Shown one piece after another: positions 36,137-46,102 of a DNA stretch of 64,000 bases (the stretch's first letter is position 1; the number at the start of each line of letters is the position of its first letter). Made by a program: the position numbers and the translations under genes. This DNA is from Sutcliffiella horikoshii. Lineage in GTDB: Bacteria > Bacillota > Bacilli > Bacillales > Bacillaceae_I. The DNA lies in NCBI RefSeq assembly GCF_019931755.1, contig NZ_CP082918.1, positions 2,026,001-2,090,000 on the forward strand, given 5' to 3'. The notes under the pieces were generated by a model, which worked only from the letters and a program-made list of their open reading frames with translations, searched no databases and was not told the origin of the DNA.

Positions 36137-36170
36137 CCCCCTTTCTGCATGGAAAGAGGGTTTTTTTCTC
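36137..36170 (+). terminator. Terminator of the HxlR gene
   Basis: CCCCCTTTC pairs with GGAAAGAGGG around TGCAT, followed by seven T. Confidence 0.8.
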
Positions 36171-36214
36171 TCCCGTCTATCAAAAAATACAAAAACCCAA
36201 CAATATTATTGGGT

Positions 36215-36664
36215 TTAGTCTTCTCTCTTCTTCTTTTCATGAACACTTAACTCTTCTGAGAACTCTGTTTGTAGTTCCATCGATTGAGCTTCCCTCTTCG
36301 ATTGCTTTCTCGGGTGATCCGGGAAAACACTTTTGACAAGGTATAGATGAAAGAACACTTCAAAAACAGTGATCGTTAATGCTGCAATCGCAGATGGCAA
36401 TAAAAATCCGCCACTTAAATTGGTCAAGATATATACCATAAAGGCTATAGCGGCAAAGTTAAATGCAAAGTCAAAAACAGCAGCAAATGTATAGTTTGTT
36501 CTAGGCAATACTATATCATCCACTACAAAGTACGAAAGAGTAACAAGAATAACGGTTGTCAAAAGGATATCTAGGAAAGAGATCTCAGCAAACTGATTCA
36601 AGAAAAAGGATAGGATTAAAAAGCTGGCGATGAACTTGATCAAGATCGGCATAAAATGCTTCAT
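36215..36664 (-). CDS. YndM-like membrane protein (DUF2512)
   Basis: A 149-residue protein with four membrane segments (about 5-24, 30-48, 60-80, 85-105) and a charged C-terminal tail of some 40 residues. KFIASFLILSFFL and DDIVLPRTNYTFAAVFDF resemble the DUF2512 family of Bacillus, function unknown. ATG 36664 follows AAAAGGAGTG; the longer frame has no site. It is preceded on the same strand by the ABC exporter genes but separated from them by a terminator. Confidence 0.75.
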   Translation of the reverse strand: MKHFMPILIKFIASFLILSFFLNQFAEISFLDILLTTVILVTLSYFVVDDIVLPRTNYTFAAVFDFAFNFAAIAFMVYILTNLSGGFLLPSAIAALTITVFEVFFHLYLVKSVFPDHPRKQSKREAQSMELQTEFSEELSVHEKKKRED

Positions 36665-36719
36665 TTTTTTCACTCCTTTTCTCTTGTAGATTGCTCGATG
36701 AAAAGGTGTTTTATACAAG

Positions 36720-36750
36720 GAAACCCCCTCGTAATAATAACGAGGGGGCA
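36720..36750 (-). terminator. Terminator of the ABC exporter operon
   Basis: Perfect stem CCCCCTCGT with ACGAGGGGG; TTTCC follows on the minus strand. Confidence 0.8.
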
Positions 36751-36758
36751 CATCAACA

Positions 36759-38363
36759 TTATCCTGCTATATCACGATTGCGAAATCCTATAAAACCTAC
36801 CAATGTTAATGCAATGGCAATAAAAATAAGAATCGCAAGGGTTAAATAGCTGACCTCTTCCACCGGTATCTGCGGAATATGTCCGTATGGCGATAAATTT
36901 GCCATCCATTCTGGCAGCTTAAGCATGCTACCTAGATAAACCACAAAAAATGAGTAGCCCAGTACAAGCCATGTGAGACCTGTCAAGTTAGGCTTTATTC
37001 CAATTGTGGCAACCCCGATTCCGGTCATAATCCACAAAGCAGGCAAATAGACAAGACCCGCCTTTAAAAACGACTGTAATGATATAGGTTCATCCATAAC
37101 TGAATCTGCTGCCACCCACAAACCTAAAATAGCCAAGGTTAGCATAATAAAGCCAAAGATGAGAGACAACAGCATATAACTTCCCAGTAGCTTAGATCTT
37201 GACACACTTTTCGAAAGAATCGGCTCCAGTTGCCCCCTCTTCTCCTCTCCTTTTAGTTTTAGAAGAAACATGATGGGAGGAACAGTACAAAGCATCGAAA
37301 TAATAGCCATGAGCATAGTCATAAACTGTTCGGTTAACGTATATCCTTCGACAGGTGGTAACATTTCAGCCATCATTTCATTACTTGCAAAGAAAGACTC
37401 TAGGTCCCCAAGCACCGAACCATAAGATACACCTAAGATGAACATTCCGATCGCCCAAGCGATGATTCCTGTCCGCTGGAGCCTGAACGCCAACCCGAAA
37501 GGACTACTCAAGAAACGTGATGCGTGCCTTTTACCTGGCTTTGTTGGAATGAAACCAGACCCAAGATCACGCATGGCATGTAAGTACAACGCAGTCATCG
37601 CAATAAATATGGAACTACCTATTGTTAGAAAAACCGGCCACCAATAATTGTTGACGTAAACCTCGGTCCCCAATATCCACCCTAGAGGGGAGATCCATGA
37701 CAAAGCTTCATTACTTACATCCCCTACCGCACGAATCAAGTAGGAAAATGCAAGGACGGTGAATGATAAACCAATTGTCCCACGCGAATTTGAAGACAGT
37801 TGTGCAAGCAGAAGCGTAATACCTGTGAAAAATATCCCTGTAGCACCTAGTGCGGCACCATATAAAAAGGAACCACTTAAATCGATGCTTTCAATTCCCA
37901 ATGAAAATAAGCTAACCGCAATCAAAATGGTCAATAAGGCATTTGTAGCTATCATAACAACTAATGTAGCAGTAACAGTACTTAATCGACCTACTGGCAA
38001 GGAACGAATCAGCTCAACGCGCCCTTCCTCCTCGTCATTCCGTGTATGACCAGTAACAAGCATGATACTCATGATTGCAACCACAATGGCTGTAAATAGA
38101 AGCATCTGGTGCGCCATCATAGGTCCTTCCGTATAGTTCTCCAATCCATATCCTTTACCGACCATGGCAGTCATTGCAGGATTTTTCATCGTTTCAGCCA
38201 TTGCTTGCCTTTCCTGGTCATTCGCATACAAGCCGGCAAAAGAAGTGGCAGTTAATATAGTCATTAATGTAATGGATATCAGCCAAATCGGAATGCGAAT
38301 TTTATCCCGTTTCAAAATGAAGAAAATAAGGCTACCCGTATTACTAAAACGCTGTCTCCACAT
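36759..38363 (-). CDS. ABC exporter permease (TnrB3-like, polyketide antibiotic exporter family)
   Basis: A 534-residue protein of about 12 membrane segments in two groups of six, with a large first extracytoplasmic loop. HTRNDEEEGRVELIRSLPVG and the repeated LKGEEKRGQLEPILSKSVSR are the two coupling-helix segments typical of COG3559 permeases (exporter of polyketide antibiotics). Its ATG shares a base with the ATPase stop (TAATG), so the two are translationally coupled. The pair makes a complete exporter; the substrate is unknown. Confidence 0.87.
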   Translation of the reverse strand: MWRQRFSNTGSLIFFILKRDKIRIPIWLISITLMTILTATSFAGLYANDQERQAMAETMKNPAMTAMVGKGYGLENYTEGPMMAHQMLLFTAIVVAIMSIMLVTGHTRNDEEEGRVELIRSLPVGRLSTVTATLVVMIATNALLTILIAVSLFSLGIESIDLSGSFLYGAALGATGIFFTGITLLLAQLSSNSRGTIGLSFTVLAFSYLIRAVGDVSNEALSWISPLGWILGTEVYVNNYWWPVFLTIGSSIFIAMTALYLHAMRDLGSGFIPTKPGKRHASRFLSSPFGLAFRLQRTGIIAWAIGMFILGVSYGSVLGDLESFFASNEMMAEMLPPVEGYTLTEQFMTMLMAIISMLCTVPPIMFLLKLKGEEKRGQLEPILSKSVSRSKLLGSYMLLSLIFGFIMLTLAILGLWVAADSVMDEPISLQSFLKAGLVYLPALWIMTGIGVATIGIKPNLTGLTWLVLGYSFFVVYLGSMLKLPEWMANLSPYGHIPQIPVEEVSYLTLAILIFIAIALTLVGFIGFRNRDIAG

Positions 38364-39277
38364 TAGGCTTCCCCTCCCGCTCCCATTTTGGAAGTGCCGC
38401 CGCCTTCATAATGACGCATAAACAAATCTTCTAGTGTAGGTGGAGAACTCTCTAATTTAATAAGACCGAACCCGCTAACATGCTTCATGACTTCTGCTAG
38501 TTCTTCAGCGTCTACCTGAAAAGATAATGCATCGTCCCTCTGTTCCACCTCATGTACTCCTTTTAAAGAGCCAATATCCAGTACAGGCTCTGTTGTTTCG
38601 ATAAGAAGGTTTGTTCTTGTTAAATGTCTCAACTCTTGTAACGTTCCTGTTTCAATGATTTTTCCTTGTCGGATGATTCCAACACGGTCACAGAGCTTCT
38701 CAACTTCAGAGAGGATATGGCTTGAGAGAAGTACGCTCTTTCCGGCAAGCTTAGCCTCTAAGACACATTCCTGAAAAACCATTTCCATTAACGGATCAAG
38801 TCCTGAAGTAGGTTCATCTAATATATAGAGATCTGCATTAGAAGCAAAAGCTGCAACTAACGCTACTTTTTGCCGATTTCCTTTAGAATAGGTTCTGCAT
38901 TTCTTGGTAGGATCCAGTTTAAATCTTTCAATTAGCTCTTCTCTTCTCCCCCTGTCGCTCCCTCCACGTAGTTTCATGAATAGATCAATGACCTCTCCTC
39001 CAGTTAGGTTTGGCCATAATGTCACATCACCGGGTACATAGGCTATGCGTTTATGAATCTCTACAGCATCCTTCCAGGCATCAAGTCCAAATATCTTTGC
39101 TTCCCCCTGTGTAGCTTTCAGAATGCCCAATAATATACGAATTGTGGTGGATTTCCCCGCTCCATTTGGTCCAATAAAGCCATAGACCTCTCCGCTGTTA
39201 ACATTTAGATTAACCCCGTCCAACGCAGTGAATTTCCCGAAAGTTTTACATAAATTTTTAGTCTCTAATATGGTCAT
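38363..39277 (-). CDS. ABC exporter ATP-binding protein
   Basis: A 304-residue ATPase: Walker A GPNGAGKSTT, Q-loop region, signature TYSKGNRQKVALVAAF, Walker B LYILDEPTSGLDP and H-loop LLSSHILSEVEKLC. The signature motif reads YSKGN rather than LSGGQ, as is usual in this CcmA/NatA-like group. ATG 39277 follows GAGGGAGGG. It is divergent from the TetR regulator, which probably controls it. Confidence 0.92.
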   Translation of the reverse strand: MTILETKNLCKTFGKFTALDGVNLNVNSGEVYGFIGPNGAGKSTTIRILLGILKATQGEAKIFGLDAWKDAVEIHKRIAYVPGDVTLWPNLTGGEVIDLFMKLRGGSDRGRREELIERFKLDPTKKCRTYSKGNRQKVALVAAFASNADLYILDEPTSGLDPLMEMVFQECVLEAKLAGKSVLLSSHILSEVEKLCDRVGIIRQGKIIETGTLQELRHLTRTNLLIETTEPVLDIGSLKGVHEVEQRDDALSFQVDAEELAEVMKHVSGFGLIKLESSPPTLEDLFMRHYEGGGTSKMGAGGEA

Positions 39278-39347
39278 GAAAGACCCTCCCTCATTCTACA
39301 GGATAAATCATACAGAAAAGAAAAATATGAAATATTTTAACTTACAT

Positions 39348-39394
39348 AGTTCATAATATATATAAAATAATCCTTTGACAAGAGTTTATGAACT
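39348..39394. promoter_or_regulatory. Inverted-repeat operator candidate and TetR-gene promoter
   Basis: AGTTCATAA (39348-39356) and its exact complement TTATGAACT (39386-39394) flank 29 bases. A perfect -35 box TTGACA (39375-39380) lies between them. This suggests that the divergent TetR regulator binds here and represses both itself and the ABC operon. Confidence 0.55.
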
Positions 39395-39446
39395 TTTTTA
39401 TTTGTTTTATTACATATTTTTGATTAAAATAAAAGAGAGGTGAAAA

Positions 39447-40034
39447 ATGATGGACGGTTTTCAACGACGGAGGGAACAAAAGAAACAAGATATCCTAGAA
39501 GCAGCCTTGGCACTTTTTATGGAGTATGGAGTTCAGAAAGTATCCATATCCGAAATAGCGCAAAAGGCCAATGTTTCCCAAGTAACAATCTATAATTATT
39601 TCGAAAGCAAACACAAATTAACAAGTGATGTGTTTGGTTATTACATAAATAAAACTTCTGACGACTTTGAAAAACTCATTCATAGCGACATTCCATTCCC
39701 AGAAAAAATCAAACAAATTATCTTCAATAAAAAAGAAATCTCAAAACAGATTCATGAAGAATTTTATCACTTTATGATGAAGGAATATGCAACTGAAGGT
39801 AATATCATTGAGAAAATCTATGTAGAAAAAGCACTTCCCTATTTTGCGAAGCTGTTTGAGGAAGGGAAAGAACAAGGGTATGTTGATCCAAACCTATCCC
39901 AAGAAGCAATTCTTTTCTATGTACAGATGTTGAAAGATTATATGCAAAGAGAAGAGGTTTATCAAAAAGTGCTTCCGTTAACAGAAGATATTACGAACAT
40001 CTTTTTTTACGGCATTATCGGCAAAAAAGAGTAA
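39447..40034 (+). CDS. TetR-family transcriptional regulator
   Basis: A 195-residue regulator. RREQKKQDILEAALALFMEY then VSISEIAQKANVSQVTIYNYF is the TetR helix-turn-helix (residues 10-55); the remaining helical domain would bind an effector. ATG 39447 follows GAGAGGTG. It is divergent from the ABC exporter genes, the usual layout of a local repressor that senses the exported compound. Confidence 0.9.
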   Translation: MMDGFQRRREQKKQDILEAALALFMEYGVQKVSISEIAQKANVSQVTIYNYFESKHKLTSDVFGYYINKTSDDFEKLIHSDIPFPEKIKQIIFNKKEISKQIHEEFYHFMMKEYATEGNIIEKIYVEKALPYFAKLFEEGKEQGYVDPNLSQEAILFYVQMLKDYMQREEVYQKVLPLTEDITNIFFYGIIGKKE

Positions 40035-40036
40035 AA

Positions 40037-40071
40037 ACAGGCTCCCTCTAGTGAGGTACCTGTTTTTTTTA
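40037..40071 (+). terminator. Terminator of the TetR gene
   Basis: AACAGG..CCTC pairs with GAGG..CCTGTT, followed by eight T. Confidence 0.75.
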
Positions 40072-40073
40072 TA

Positions 40074-40655
40074 TTATCCCTTTTTAATTACCTCATCGAT
40101 AATTCCGTATTCCTTTGCTTCACCTGCACTCATAAAATTATCTCTGTCTGTATCCCGCTCAATCTTTTCAATTGGCTGTCCGGTATAATCAGCAATCATC
40201 TTATGAAGGTCATCCTTTAACTTCAGGATTCTACGAGCTGATATTTCAATATCTGTCGCCTGGCCTCTTGCACCACCGAGCGGCTGATGAATCATAATTT
40301 CACTGTTCGGTAATGCCAATCTCTTCCCTTTCGTTCCAGCCATTAGGAGCATTGCGCCAAAAGAAGCGGCCATTCCGATGCAGATAGTTCGAACGTCTGG
40401 TTTGATATAGTGCATCGTATCAAGGATAGCAAAACCAGCGGTAGTAGATCCGCCTGGGCTGTTAATATAGATGGATATGTCCTTTTCCGGGTCATCGGCG
40501 GCTAAAAATAGTAATTGGGCAACGACGCTATTTGCGATCTGATCATTGATTTCATCCCCAATCATGATAATGCGGTCTTTCAGCAAGCGCGAGTAAATAT
40601 CATAAGAACGCTCTCCTCTGCTTGATTGTTCAATAACATAAGGTATCGTATTCAT
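40074..40655 (-). CDS. clpP: ClpP protease subunit paralog
   Basis: A 193-residue ClpP with the full triad at canonical numbers: S98 (GMAASFGAM), H123 (MIHQPLGG) and D172 (DTDRDNF). The usual AASMGAFLLAAG is [12 protein letters not shown] here, and the C-terminus stops at VIKKG. ATG 40655 is chosen because it is eight bases after AAAGGAGG and gives the normal [10 protein letters not shown] start; ATG 40661 is too close. It lies 12 bases downstream of an ECF sigma gene and is probably co-transcribed with it. This is likely a second ClpP rather than the housekeeping one. Confidence 0.9.
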   Translation of the reverse strand: MNTIPYVIEQSSRGERSYDIYSRLLKDRIIMIGDEINDQIANSVVAQLLFLAADDPEKDISIYINSPGGSTTAGFAILDTMHYIKPDVRTICIGMAASFGAMLLMAGTKGKRLALPNSEIMIHQPLGGARGQATDIEISARRILKLKDDLHKMIADYTGQPIEKIERDTDRDNFMSAGEAKEYGIIDEVIKKG

Positions 40656-40672
40656 GTTCATATCCTCCTTTA

Positions 40673-41353
40673 TTAGGCAACACAGTTAAATGCATTTGTA
40701 GGAGTGTGAGTAGGTAGTGAGTACGTCGTGACATTATCATGGAAGATAGCCGGAAGGGCATCAATGAGCACTCCTGGATCTTCTTCCTGCAGACTTTCCT
40801 TAAATAAATGTGGCAATAATTCCTTTTCCTCTTCGCTCCAAAGGCTTTCTATAAGGTCAGAATTTGGTGGCTCTTTTTTGTTCATTCTTTTTCTGGTTCG
40901 GTGTAAAGCTGCTTTTACCGCTCCTTCAGTTGTTCCCAGTATGTCGGCAATTTCAGCAGATTGAAAGTCAAATGCTTCTGTAAGGAAAAAAATCACTGCC
41001 TGTTTTGGCGTAGTATGTGTAAGAAGTGTATCTGTAATGATGAGGGCTTTTTCCATATGATGCTGATACACCTCTTCTTTAAGAACATCCTGCAATATTT
41101 CCTTTTGTCGTCTACGGACAATATCAATCCACTTGTTGTAAGCAACTTTTTTAAGCAGACCTTGGCTAATGACAGCAGGATGAGAGTAATGCTGAATGGT
41201 CTTGGCCATCGTTTCCTGTGCGAGATCATTTCCATCCCATTCGTTTTTTGTGAGAAAAAGGCAATATCGAAGTAATTTATGGTAATGGCCTTGCAGGTAC
41301 TCTTCCTCGGAAAAATCAGTCTCAACTAACATTCTATTCTTAGCATTTTTCAC
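40673..41353 (-). CDS. ECF-type RNA polymerase sigma factor with C-terminal extension
   Basis: A 226-residue sigma-70 family factor. Region 2 covers residues 22-88 ([36 protein letters not shown]). Region 4 covers about 105-155 ([28 protein letters not shown]). The last 65 residues are an acidic extension beyond region 4. GTG 41353 follows AAAGGAGTG. No membrane anti-sigma gene is adjacent; instead a clpP gene follows directly. Control by proteolysis or by the extension is possible but only inferred. Confidence 0.85.
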   Translation of the reverse strand: MKNAKNRMLVETDFSEEEYLQGHYHKLLRYCLFLTKNEWDGNDLAQETMAKTIQHYSHPAVISQGLLKKVAYNKWIDIVRRRQKEILQDVLKEEVYQHHMEKALIITDTLLTHTTPKQAVIFFLTEAFDFQSAEIADILGTTEGAVKAALHRTRKRMNKKEPPNSDLIESLWSEEEKELLPHLFKESLQEEDPGVLIDALPAIFHDNVTTYSLPTHTPTNAFNCVA

Positions 41354-41552
41354 TGAGCAACACTCCTTTACTCCACTCTATTATCTAAACGTTTCATTAG
41401 CCCCTTAAGATACGGGGTACTGTAAATTATTTTTTGAAGTATGTATATGTAAACATACTGTAAAGAAAAATACCCCCACAAACTCGATCGTTTTCATTAA
41501 TATTATATATACAATACATAACCAAATATCAGTATGTTCATGGGAGGTAACT

Positions 41553-41876
41553 ATGCAAACATATGTAAAGGATTCTTTATTGGAATGGAAAGAAGAAATG
41601 CTAAAGCAGAAGAAAGAGATTGATGATGAATATGAAAAAGTGAAGTCAGATCTTCAATTATATTCTATTAAGTTCAGTATTACGAAACAAGTGATACAAT
41701 CGACGATAAATGATGAAATCATCGACAACATCAAAGAATCGTATCACAAACCATATGAAGAGAAATTCAATGAACTGAAACAATACATAAAAGAATTAGA
41801 TGAGAAAAGAAAAGTGTTTCAAATGTTTGTAGATAAAATCGACAAAGTTAGTGAGACTGAGATGATCGAGAAATAG
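41553..41876 (+). CDS. Hypothetical coiled-coil protein
   Basis: A 107-residue, highly charged protein predicted to be almost entirely helical, with heptad-like Leu/Ile spacing (residues 8-40 and 65-100). It has no Cys, signal peptide or membrane segment. ATG 41553 follows GGGAGG with good spacing. No family was recognised. It stands alone between the sigma-factor gene (divergent) and fumC (convergent). Confidence 0.65.
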   Translation: MQTYVKDSLLEWKEEMLKQKKEIDDEYEKVKSDLQLYSIKFSITKQVIQSTINDEIIDNIKESYHKPYEEKFNELKQYIKELDEKRKVFQMFVDKIDKVSETEMIEK

Positions 41877-41883
41877 TTTGGAT

Positions 41884-41930
41884 TGGGCTGTTGGGAACTC
41901 CTGTGTAATTGGTATTCCCGACAGCCCTCC
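41884..41930. terminator. Terminator between the coiled-coil gene and fumC
   Basis: GGGCTGT..GGGAA pairs with TTCCC..ACAGCCC around a 15-base loop; convergent genes on both sides. Confidence 0.7.
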
Positions 41931-41934
41931 TTCT

Positions 41935-43320
41935 TTATTGTGGATGTACCATTTTACTCGGATCAACGAAAGCATCAAATTCTTCTTCTGTTAGTAGTTC
42001 CAATTTGAGAGCGGCTTCTTTTAATGTCGTCCCCTCCTTGTGTGCAAGCTTAGCAATGGATGCTGCTTTTTCATACCCTATATAAGGATTTAAGGATGTT
42101 ACTAGCATCAATGAATTTTGTAGGTTTAAGGCTATTTTTTCAAGATTAGGTTCCATCCCGCATACACATTTGTCGTTAAAGCTGTTCATGCTGTCTGTCA
42201 AAAGTGTAACCGATTGAAGAAAATTGTAAATAATGACCGGCTTAAACACATTTAATTCAAAATTCCCTTGACTTGCTGCAACCCCAATCGTTACATCATT
42301 CCCCATCACCTGCGTTGCCACCATCGTCAATGCTTCACTTTGAGTTGGGTTGACTTTACCGGGCATGATGGAGCTGCCAGGTTCATTTTCAGGAATGATT
42401 ATCTCTCCGATCCCGCTTCTAGGACCACTTGATAGCCATCTTACATCATTCGCGATCTTCATCAAATCTGCAGCAAGTGCCTTTAATGCTCCATGTACAT
42501 ATACAACCTGATCATGACTCGTTAAAGCATGAAATTTATTCTTTGCAGATGTGAAATCTTTCCCAGTCAGCCTTGTGATTTCTTCCGCTACCATTTGCCC
42601 AAAATCAGGATGTGCATTTATACCTGTACCTACTGCTGTACCCCCAATTGCCAGTTCTTTCATATGAGGTAGGCTTTCTAAAATCATCATCTCCCCTTTT
42701 TCGAGCATATGATGCCATCCGCTAATTTCTTGGCCCAGTGTCAGCGGGGTCGCATCTTGTAAGTGGGTTCTTCCTATTTTAATAACATCCCTAAATTCAT
42801 CTGACTTTTGAAGCAAGGTCTCTTTTAGTCTCGTTAGCGCTGGAAGGAGTCTTTCCTCCACGGCTAACACGCCGGCAATATGCAGGGCAGTCGGGAATGT
42901 GTCATTGGAGCTTTGTGACATGTTCACATCGTCATTTGGATGTATCAGGTCCGCTCCTCCGCTCTCCGTTAAAAGTTGGTTTGCCCTATTAGCAATCACT
43001 TCGTTTACATTCATATTGGATTGTGTCCCGCTTCCCGTTTGCCACACAACAAGTGGGAAATGCTCATCCCATTTTCCGGTTATTATCTCCTCAGCAACGG
43101 CTGTAATTGCTTGTGTTTTATCGGTAGAGAGTTTGTTTAATTTATGATTACTTTTTGCCGTTGCTTTTTTTAATAGAGCAAAAGCGTGAATAATCTCTAT
43201 TGGCATTTTCTCAGCACCAATAGCGAAATTTTCGATACTTCTTTGAGTTTGGGCACCCCATAGCTTATTCTTTGGAACTTTTATTTCTCCCATTGTATCT
43301 TTTTCAATCCGGTAATCCAT
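41935..43320 (-). CDS. fumC: Fumarate hydratase, class II
   Basis: The TCA-cycle enzyme that hydrates fumarate to malate, 461 residues, iron-independent class. The signature [13 protein letters not shown] and [16 protein letters not shown] are complete, and [14 protein letters not shown] binds the substrate. ATG 43320 follows GAAAGGAGAG; the frame upstream (from 43344) lacks a site. It is monocistronic. Confidence 0.96.
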   Translation of the reverse strand: MDYRIEKDTMGEIKVPKNKLWGAQTQRSIENFAIGAEKMPIEIIHAFALLKKATAKSNHKLNKLSTDKTQAITAVAEEIITGKWDEHFPLVVWQTGSGTQSNMNVNEVIANRANQLLTESGGADLIHPNDDVNMSQSSNDTFPTALHIAGVLAVEERLLPALTRLKETLLQKSDEFRDVIKIGRTHLQDATPLTLGQEISGWHHMLEKGEMMILESLPHMKELAIGGTAVGTGINAHPDFGQMVAEEITRLTGKDFTSAKNKFHALTSHDQVVYVHGALKALAADLMKIANDVRWLSSGPRSGIGEIIIPENEPGSSIMPGKVNPTQSEALTMVATQVMGNDVTIGVAASQGNFELNVFKPVIIYNFLQSVTLLTDSMNSFNDKCVCGMEPNLEKIALNLQNSLMLVTSLNPYIGYEKAASIAKLAHKEGTTLKEAALKLELLTEEEFDAFVDPSKMVHPQ

Positions 43321-43412
43321 GTATGTACTCTCCTTTCTGCTCATTACTTACTATTAACCTTTATTGTTTAAAGGAAAACGTATGCTTTTCAGATAAGTAT
43401 TTCTTTATAGGC

Positions 43413-43448
43413 AAAAAAATAACCTGTTCCTCATTTGAGAAACAGGCT
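43413..43448 (-). terminator. Terminator of trhO
   Basis: On the minus strand AGCCTGTT pairs with AACAGGTT, followed by A and seven T. Confidence 0.8.
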
Positions 43449-43461
43449 AACTTACTATTTA

Positions 43462-44421
43462 TTAGTTTGTAACTTCTTCTTTGATGGCATCCATTCTTTT
43501 GCTTACTTCTTCTTCTGTTAGACCGTGCTCAATGATATACCGGTTTCTTGGGTCTACACGGCATTCATGGGAGCAACTGCGCAAGTATTTGTGTTCGTTT
43601 TCCTCAGAGCTCAGTATTTTCTTATTGCACTCAGGGTTTGCGCAGTTTACATAGCGCTCGCAAGGTTCACCGGAAAAGTGGTCCTTCCCGACTACAACAT
43701 GTTCTTTTTGATTGATTGGAACACTGATGCGCTCATCAAATACGTAGCATTGTCCATCCCATAGTTCTCCTTGCACTTCAGGGTCTTTCCCGTAAGTGAC
43801 AATTCCTCCATCCAGCTGGGAAACATCCTCAAAACCTTCTTCAAGCAGCCATCCAGAGAACTTTTCACAACGTACTCCGCCAGTACAATACGTCAGAATC
43901 TTTTTGCCTTCAAAATTCTTCTTGTTTTCTTTAATCCATTGAGGAAGCTCTTTGAATGTATTGATGTCAGGTTTGACTGCACCACGGAAATGTCCAAGAT
44001 CGTACTCATAATCATTACGAGCATCGATTACAACTGTATCTTCGCTTTGTAATGCTTCCAACCATTCTTTTGGTTTTAAATGCTTTCCTGTTGTTTTGCG
44101 GGGATCGATATCATTTTCCAGGCGTAATGTTACCAATTCCGGACGATAACGGACCTTCATTTTAGGGAATGCATGTTCAGATACTTCATCTACTTTATAA
44201 ATGATATCTGAGAATAGGGGATGTGCATTCATATGCTCGATATAAGCGTCTGTTTGCTCGATCGTACCTGAAACTGTACCGTTAATCCCTTCTTGTGCAA
44301 TCAATACTCGGCCTTTCAATCCTAGCTCTTTACAGAATTCCAGATGTTCTTGAGTGACCTCTTCAGGATTCTCAATATCTACATATTTATAATACAATAA
44401 TACTCTATAGTCTTGACTCAT
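43462..44421 (-). CDS. trhO: tRNA uridine(34) hydroxylase TrhO (rhodanese domain, YbfQ-like)
   Basis: A 319-residue enzyme that installs the 5-hydroxyuridine at tRNA position 34. An N-terminal acylphosphatase-like domain ([16 protein letters not shown]) precedes a rhodanese domain with the catalytic loop [14 protein letters not shown]. Four cysteines in [10 protein letters not shown] and RSCSHECR form a C-terminal zinc-like site, as in the family. ATG 44421 follows GGTGAT at moderate spacing; an ATG four codons upstream is possible. Confidence 0.92.
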   Translation of the reverse strand: MSQDYRVLLYYKYVDIENPEEVTQEHLEFCKELGLKGRVLIAQEGINGTVSGTIEQTDAYIEHMNAHPLFSDIIYKVDEVSEHAFPKMKVRYRPELVTLRLENDIDPRKTTGKHLKPKEWLEALQSEDTVVIDARNDYEYDLGHFRGAVKPDINTFKELPQWIKENKKNFEGKKILTYCTGGVRCEKFSGWLLEEGFEDVSQLDGGIVTYGKDPEVQGELWDGQCYVFDERISVPINQKEHVVVGKDHFSGEPCERYVNCANPECNKKILSSEENEHKYLRSCSHECRVDPRNRYIIEHGLTEEEVSKRMDAIKEEVTN

Positions 44422-44656
44422 CATTATCACCAATACCTTTATTAAATTTATCTATTTACATAGTTGACATAAATGTTTCTTTATATAAGAAGTTACAACA
44501 TATTACTATATCAAAAATAATGGGATTGTGACAAGCTTTTATTACTTTAATATGAAGGTGACCTATTAAGTCATTTGTTTTTGGTGGAAATGTATTGATT
44601 AACTTTGGGATAAAGGGTATATTTTACACAAATGTAGGCGTTTTCAGTCTATTTTT

Positions 44657-44668
44657 CGAAACGTTTCA
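44657..44668. promoter_or_regulatory. LacI-type palindrome upstream of the glycoamylase-like gene
   Basis: CGAAACGTTTCA is a palindrome except for its outer pair, with the central CG typical of LacI-family operators. It is two bases shorter than a CcpA cre, so a local LacI regulator elsewhere in the genome is more likely. It lies about 30 bases upstream of the start codon. Confidence 0.4.
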
Positions 44669-44698
44669 CTAAAATCATTAAGAAGGAGTTGTTCATAT

Positions 44699-46054
44699 TT
44701 GAAAAGATTGTTTGGGTTATTTTTAATAGCCATTGTGTTTGTTGATGCGGTTCTTTATTTTACAAGCACTCCGGTAAGGACTACCACTCAACCAAAAAAT
44801 GGAATGGAAAAAGAACTATTGGAAACTGCTGAAAAAACGTTTCGATTTTTTGGAGATTATACAGATTCTGAAACAGGGCTTACTATGGATCGTGTTGACT
44901 TTGAGCAGGATGAAACGAAAGCGGAACATACCTCTCCAACGAATATTGCCATGTATATGTTAGGGATGGTTTCTGGTGTGGAACTTGGATTCATATCCAA
45001 AAAGGACGCCGAGCAAAAGCTTGAAAAAACTTTGCGCACACTAAACGAAATGGAAACTTGGAATGGACTTTATTACAACTGGTACTACACTCAGGATGGC
45101 ACGCAAAAAAAAGATTGGGGACAGTTTATCTCTAGTGTTGATAATGGTTGGTTGACTGCAGGGTTAATGGTAACCGGGCAGTATTTTGAAGGGTTAAAAG
45201 ACTTAACAGATCCTCTCGTGGAGCAAATGGATTATTCTACCCTTTATGACCCATCAGTTGGTCATCTACATGGAGGATATGATAAGGAACAAGAAAGTCT
45301 CACCCCTCACCATTACGGGATGTTATATACCGAGCCGCGAGTGGCAAGTTACCTTGCTATCGGAAAAGGAGATGTACCTGAGGAACATTGGTGGAAGTTG
45401 TACCGAACTTTTCCGCCAGAGTTTGATTGGCAATCTCAAACACCGACGGGATCTATGGTGGACTACGACGGCATAAAAGTTTATCAAGGAGTCTACGAAT
45501 ATGACGGAATCAAATATGTACCAAGCTGGGGAGGCAGCATGTTTGAAGCGTTGATGCCAAGCCTTGTCATGAAGGAAAATGAACTTGGTGTGAATGCCTT
45601 AGGCTTAAATAATCTGCATCATGTTCAAGGTCAAATCCGCTATGCGGAAGAAAATGAGTTGGATGCTTGGGGCTTTTCCCCTGCAGCAATCCGCAATAAT
45701 TATGGAGAGTTTGGAGCGACTGTATTAGGAACAGAAGGTTATGAGGATAAAGGTATTGTAACTCCCCATGCCAGCTTTCTTGCTTTAGAGCATGCTCCTG
45801 ATGAAGTCTATGACAATCTTAAAAAACTGCAAGATATGGGAGTCTATGGAGAAGATTACGGCTATTATGATACAGTCAATCTTCAAACAGGAGAAGTTGC
45901 ACATACTTACTTATCTTTGGACCAGGGAATGATTTTGACCGCTATCACCAATTATTTAAAGAAAGGTGTCCTCAGGGATTATTTTCATCAAGATCCGATT
46001 GGAGAAAGACCTGAACACTTATTAGAAGTCGAGGATTTTGGTATCAGGGATTAA
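44699..46054 (+). CDS. Exported glycoamylase-like protein (DUF3131/GH144-type)
   Basis: A 451-residue protein with an N-terminal signal segment (residues 4-20). SPTNIAMYMLGMVSGVELGF and YNWYY, then VDNGWLTAGLMV, and SWGGSMFEALMPSLV, WGFSPAA and TPHASFLAL are motifs of the glycoamylase-like (alpha/alpha)6 barrel family that acts on beta-1,2-glucans and similar polymers. The acidic residues of the active site are likely among E and D of these motifs. TTG 44699 follows GAAGGAG. The polymer attacked is unknown. Confidence 0.8.
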   Translation: MKRLFGLFLIAIVFVDAVLYFTSTPVRTTTQPKNGMEKELLETAEKTFRFFGDYTDSETGLTMDRVDFEQDETKAEHTSPTNIAMYMLGMVSGVELGFISKKDAEQKLEKTLRTLNEMETWNGLYYNWYYTQDGTQKKDWGQFISSVDNGWLTAGLMVTGQYFEGLKDLTDPLVEQMDYSTLYDPSVGHLHGGYDKEQESLTPHHYGMLYTEPRVASYLAIGKGDVPEEHWWKLYRTFPPEFDWQSQTPTGSMVDYDGIKVYQGVYEYDGIKYVPSWGGSMFEALMPSLVMKENELGVNALGLNNLHHVQGQIRYAEENELDAWGFSPAAIRNNYGEFGATVLGTEGYEDKGIVTPHASFLALEHAPDEVYDNLKKLQDMGVYGEDYGYYDTVNLQTGEVAHTYLSLDQGMILTAITNYLKKGVLRDYFHQDPIGERPEHLLEVEDFGIRD

Positions 46055-46094
46055 ACATAAAAAGAGCCCCATCTTGGCGGCTCTTTTTATGTTT
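46053..46094. terminator. Bidirectional terminator between the glycoamylase-like and HTH-F1beta genes
   Basis: AAACATAAAAAGAGCC pairs perfectly with GGCTCTTTTTATGTTT. Confidence 0.88.
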
Positions 46095-46102
46095 CTATCA
46101 AG

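Noticed and set aside
44657..44668. CcpA cre site upstream of the glycoamylase-like gene
   Set aside because: The spacing between half-sites is two bases too short for cre; reported instead as a LacI-type palindrome.
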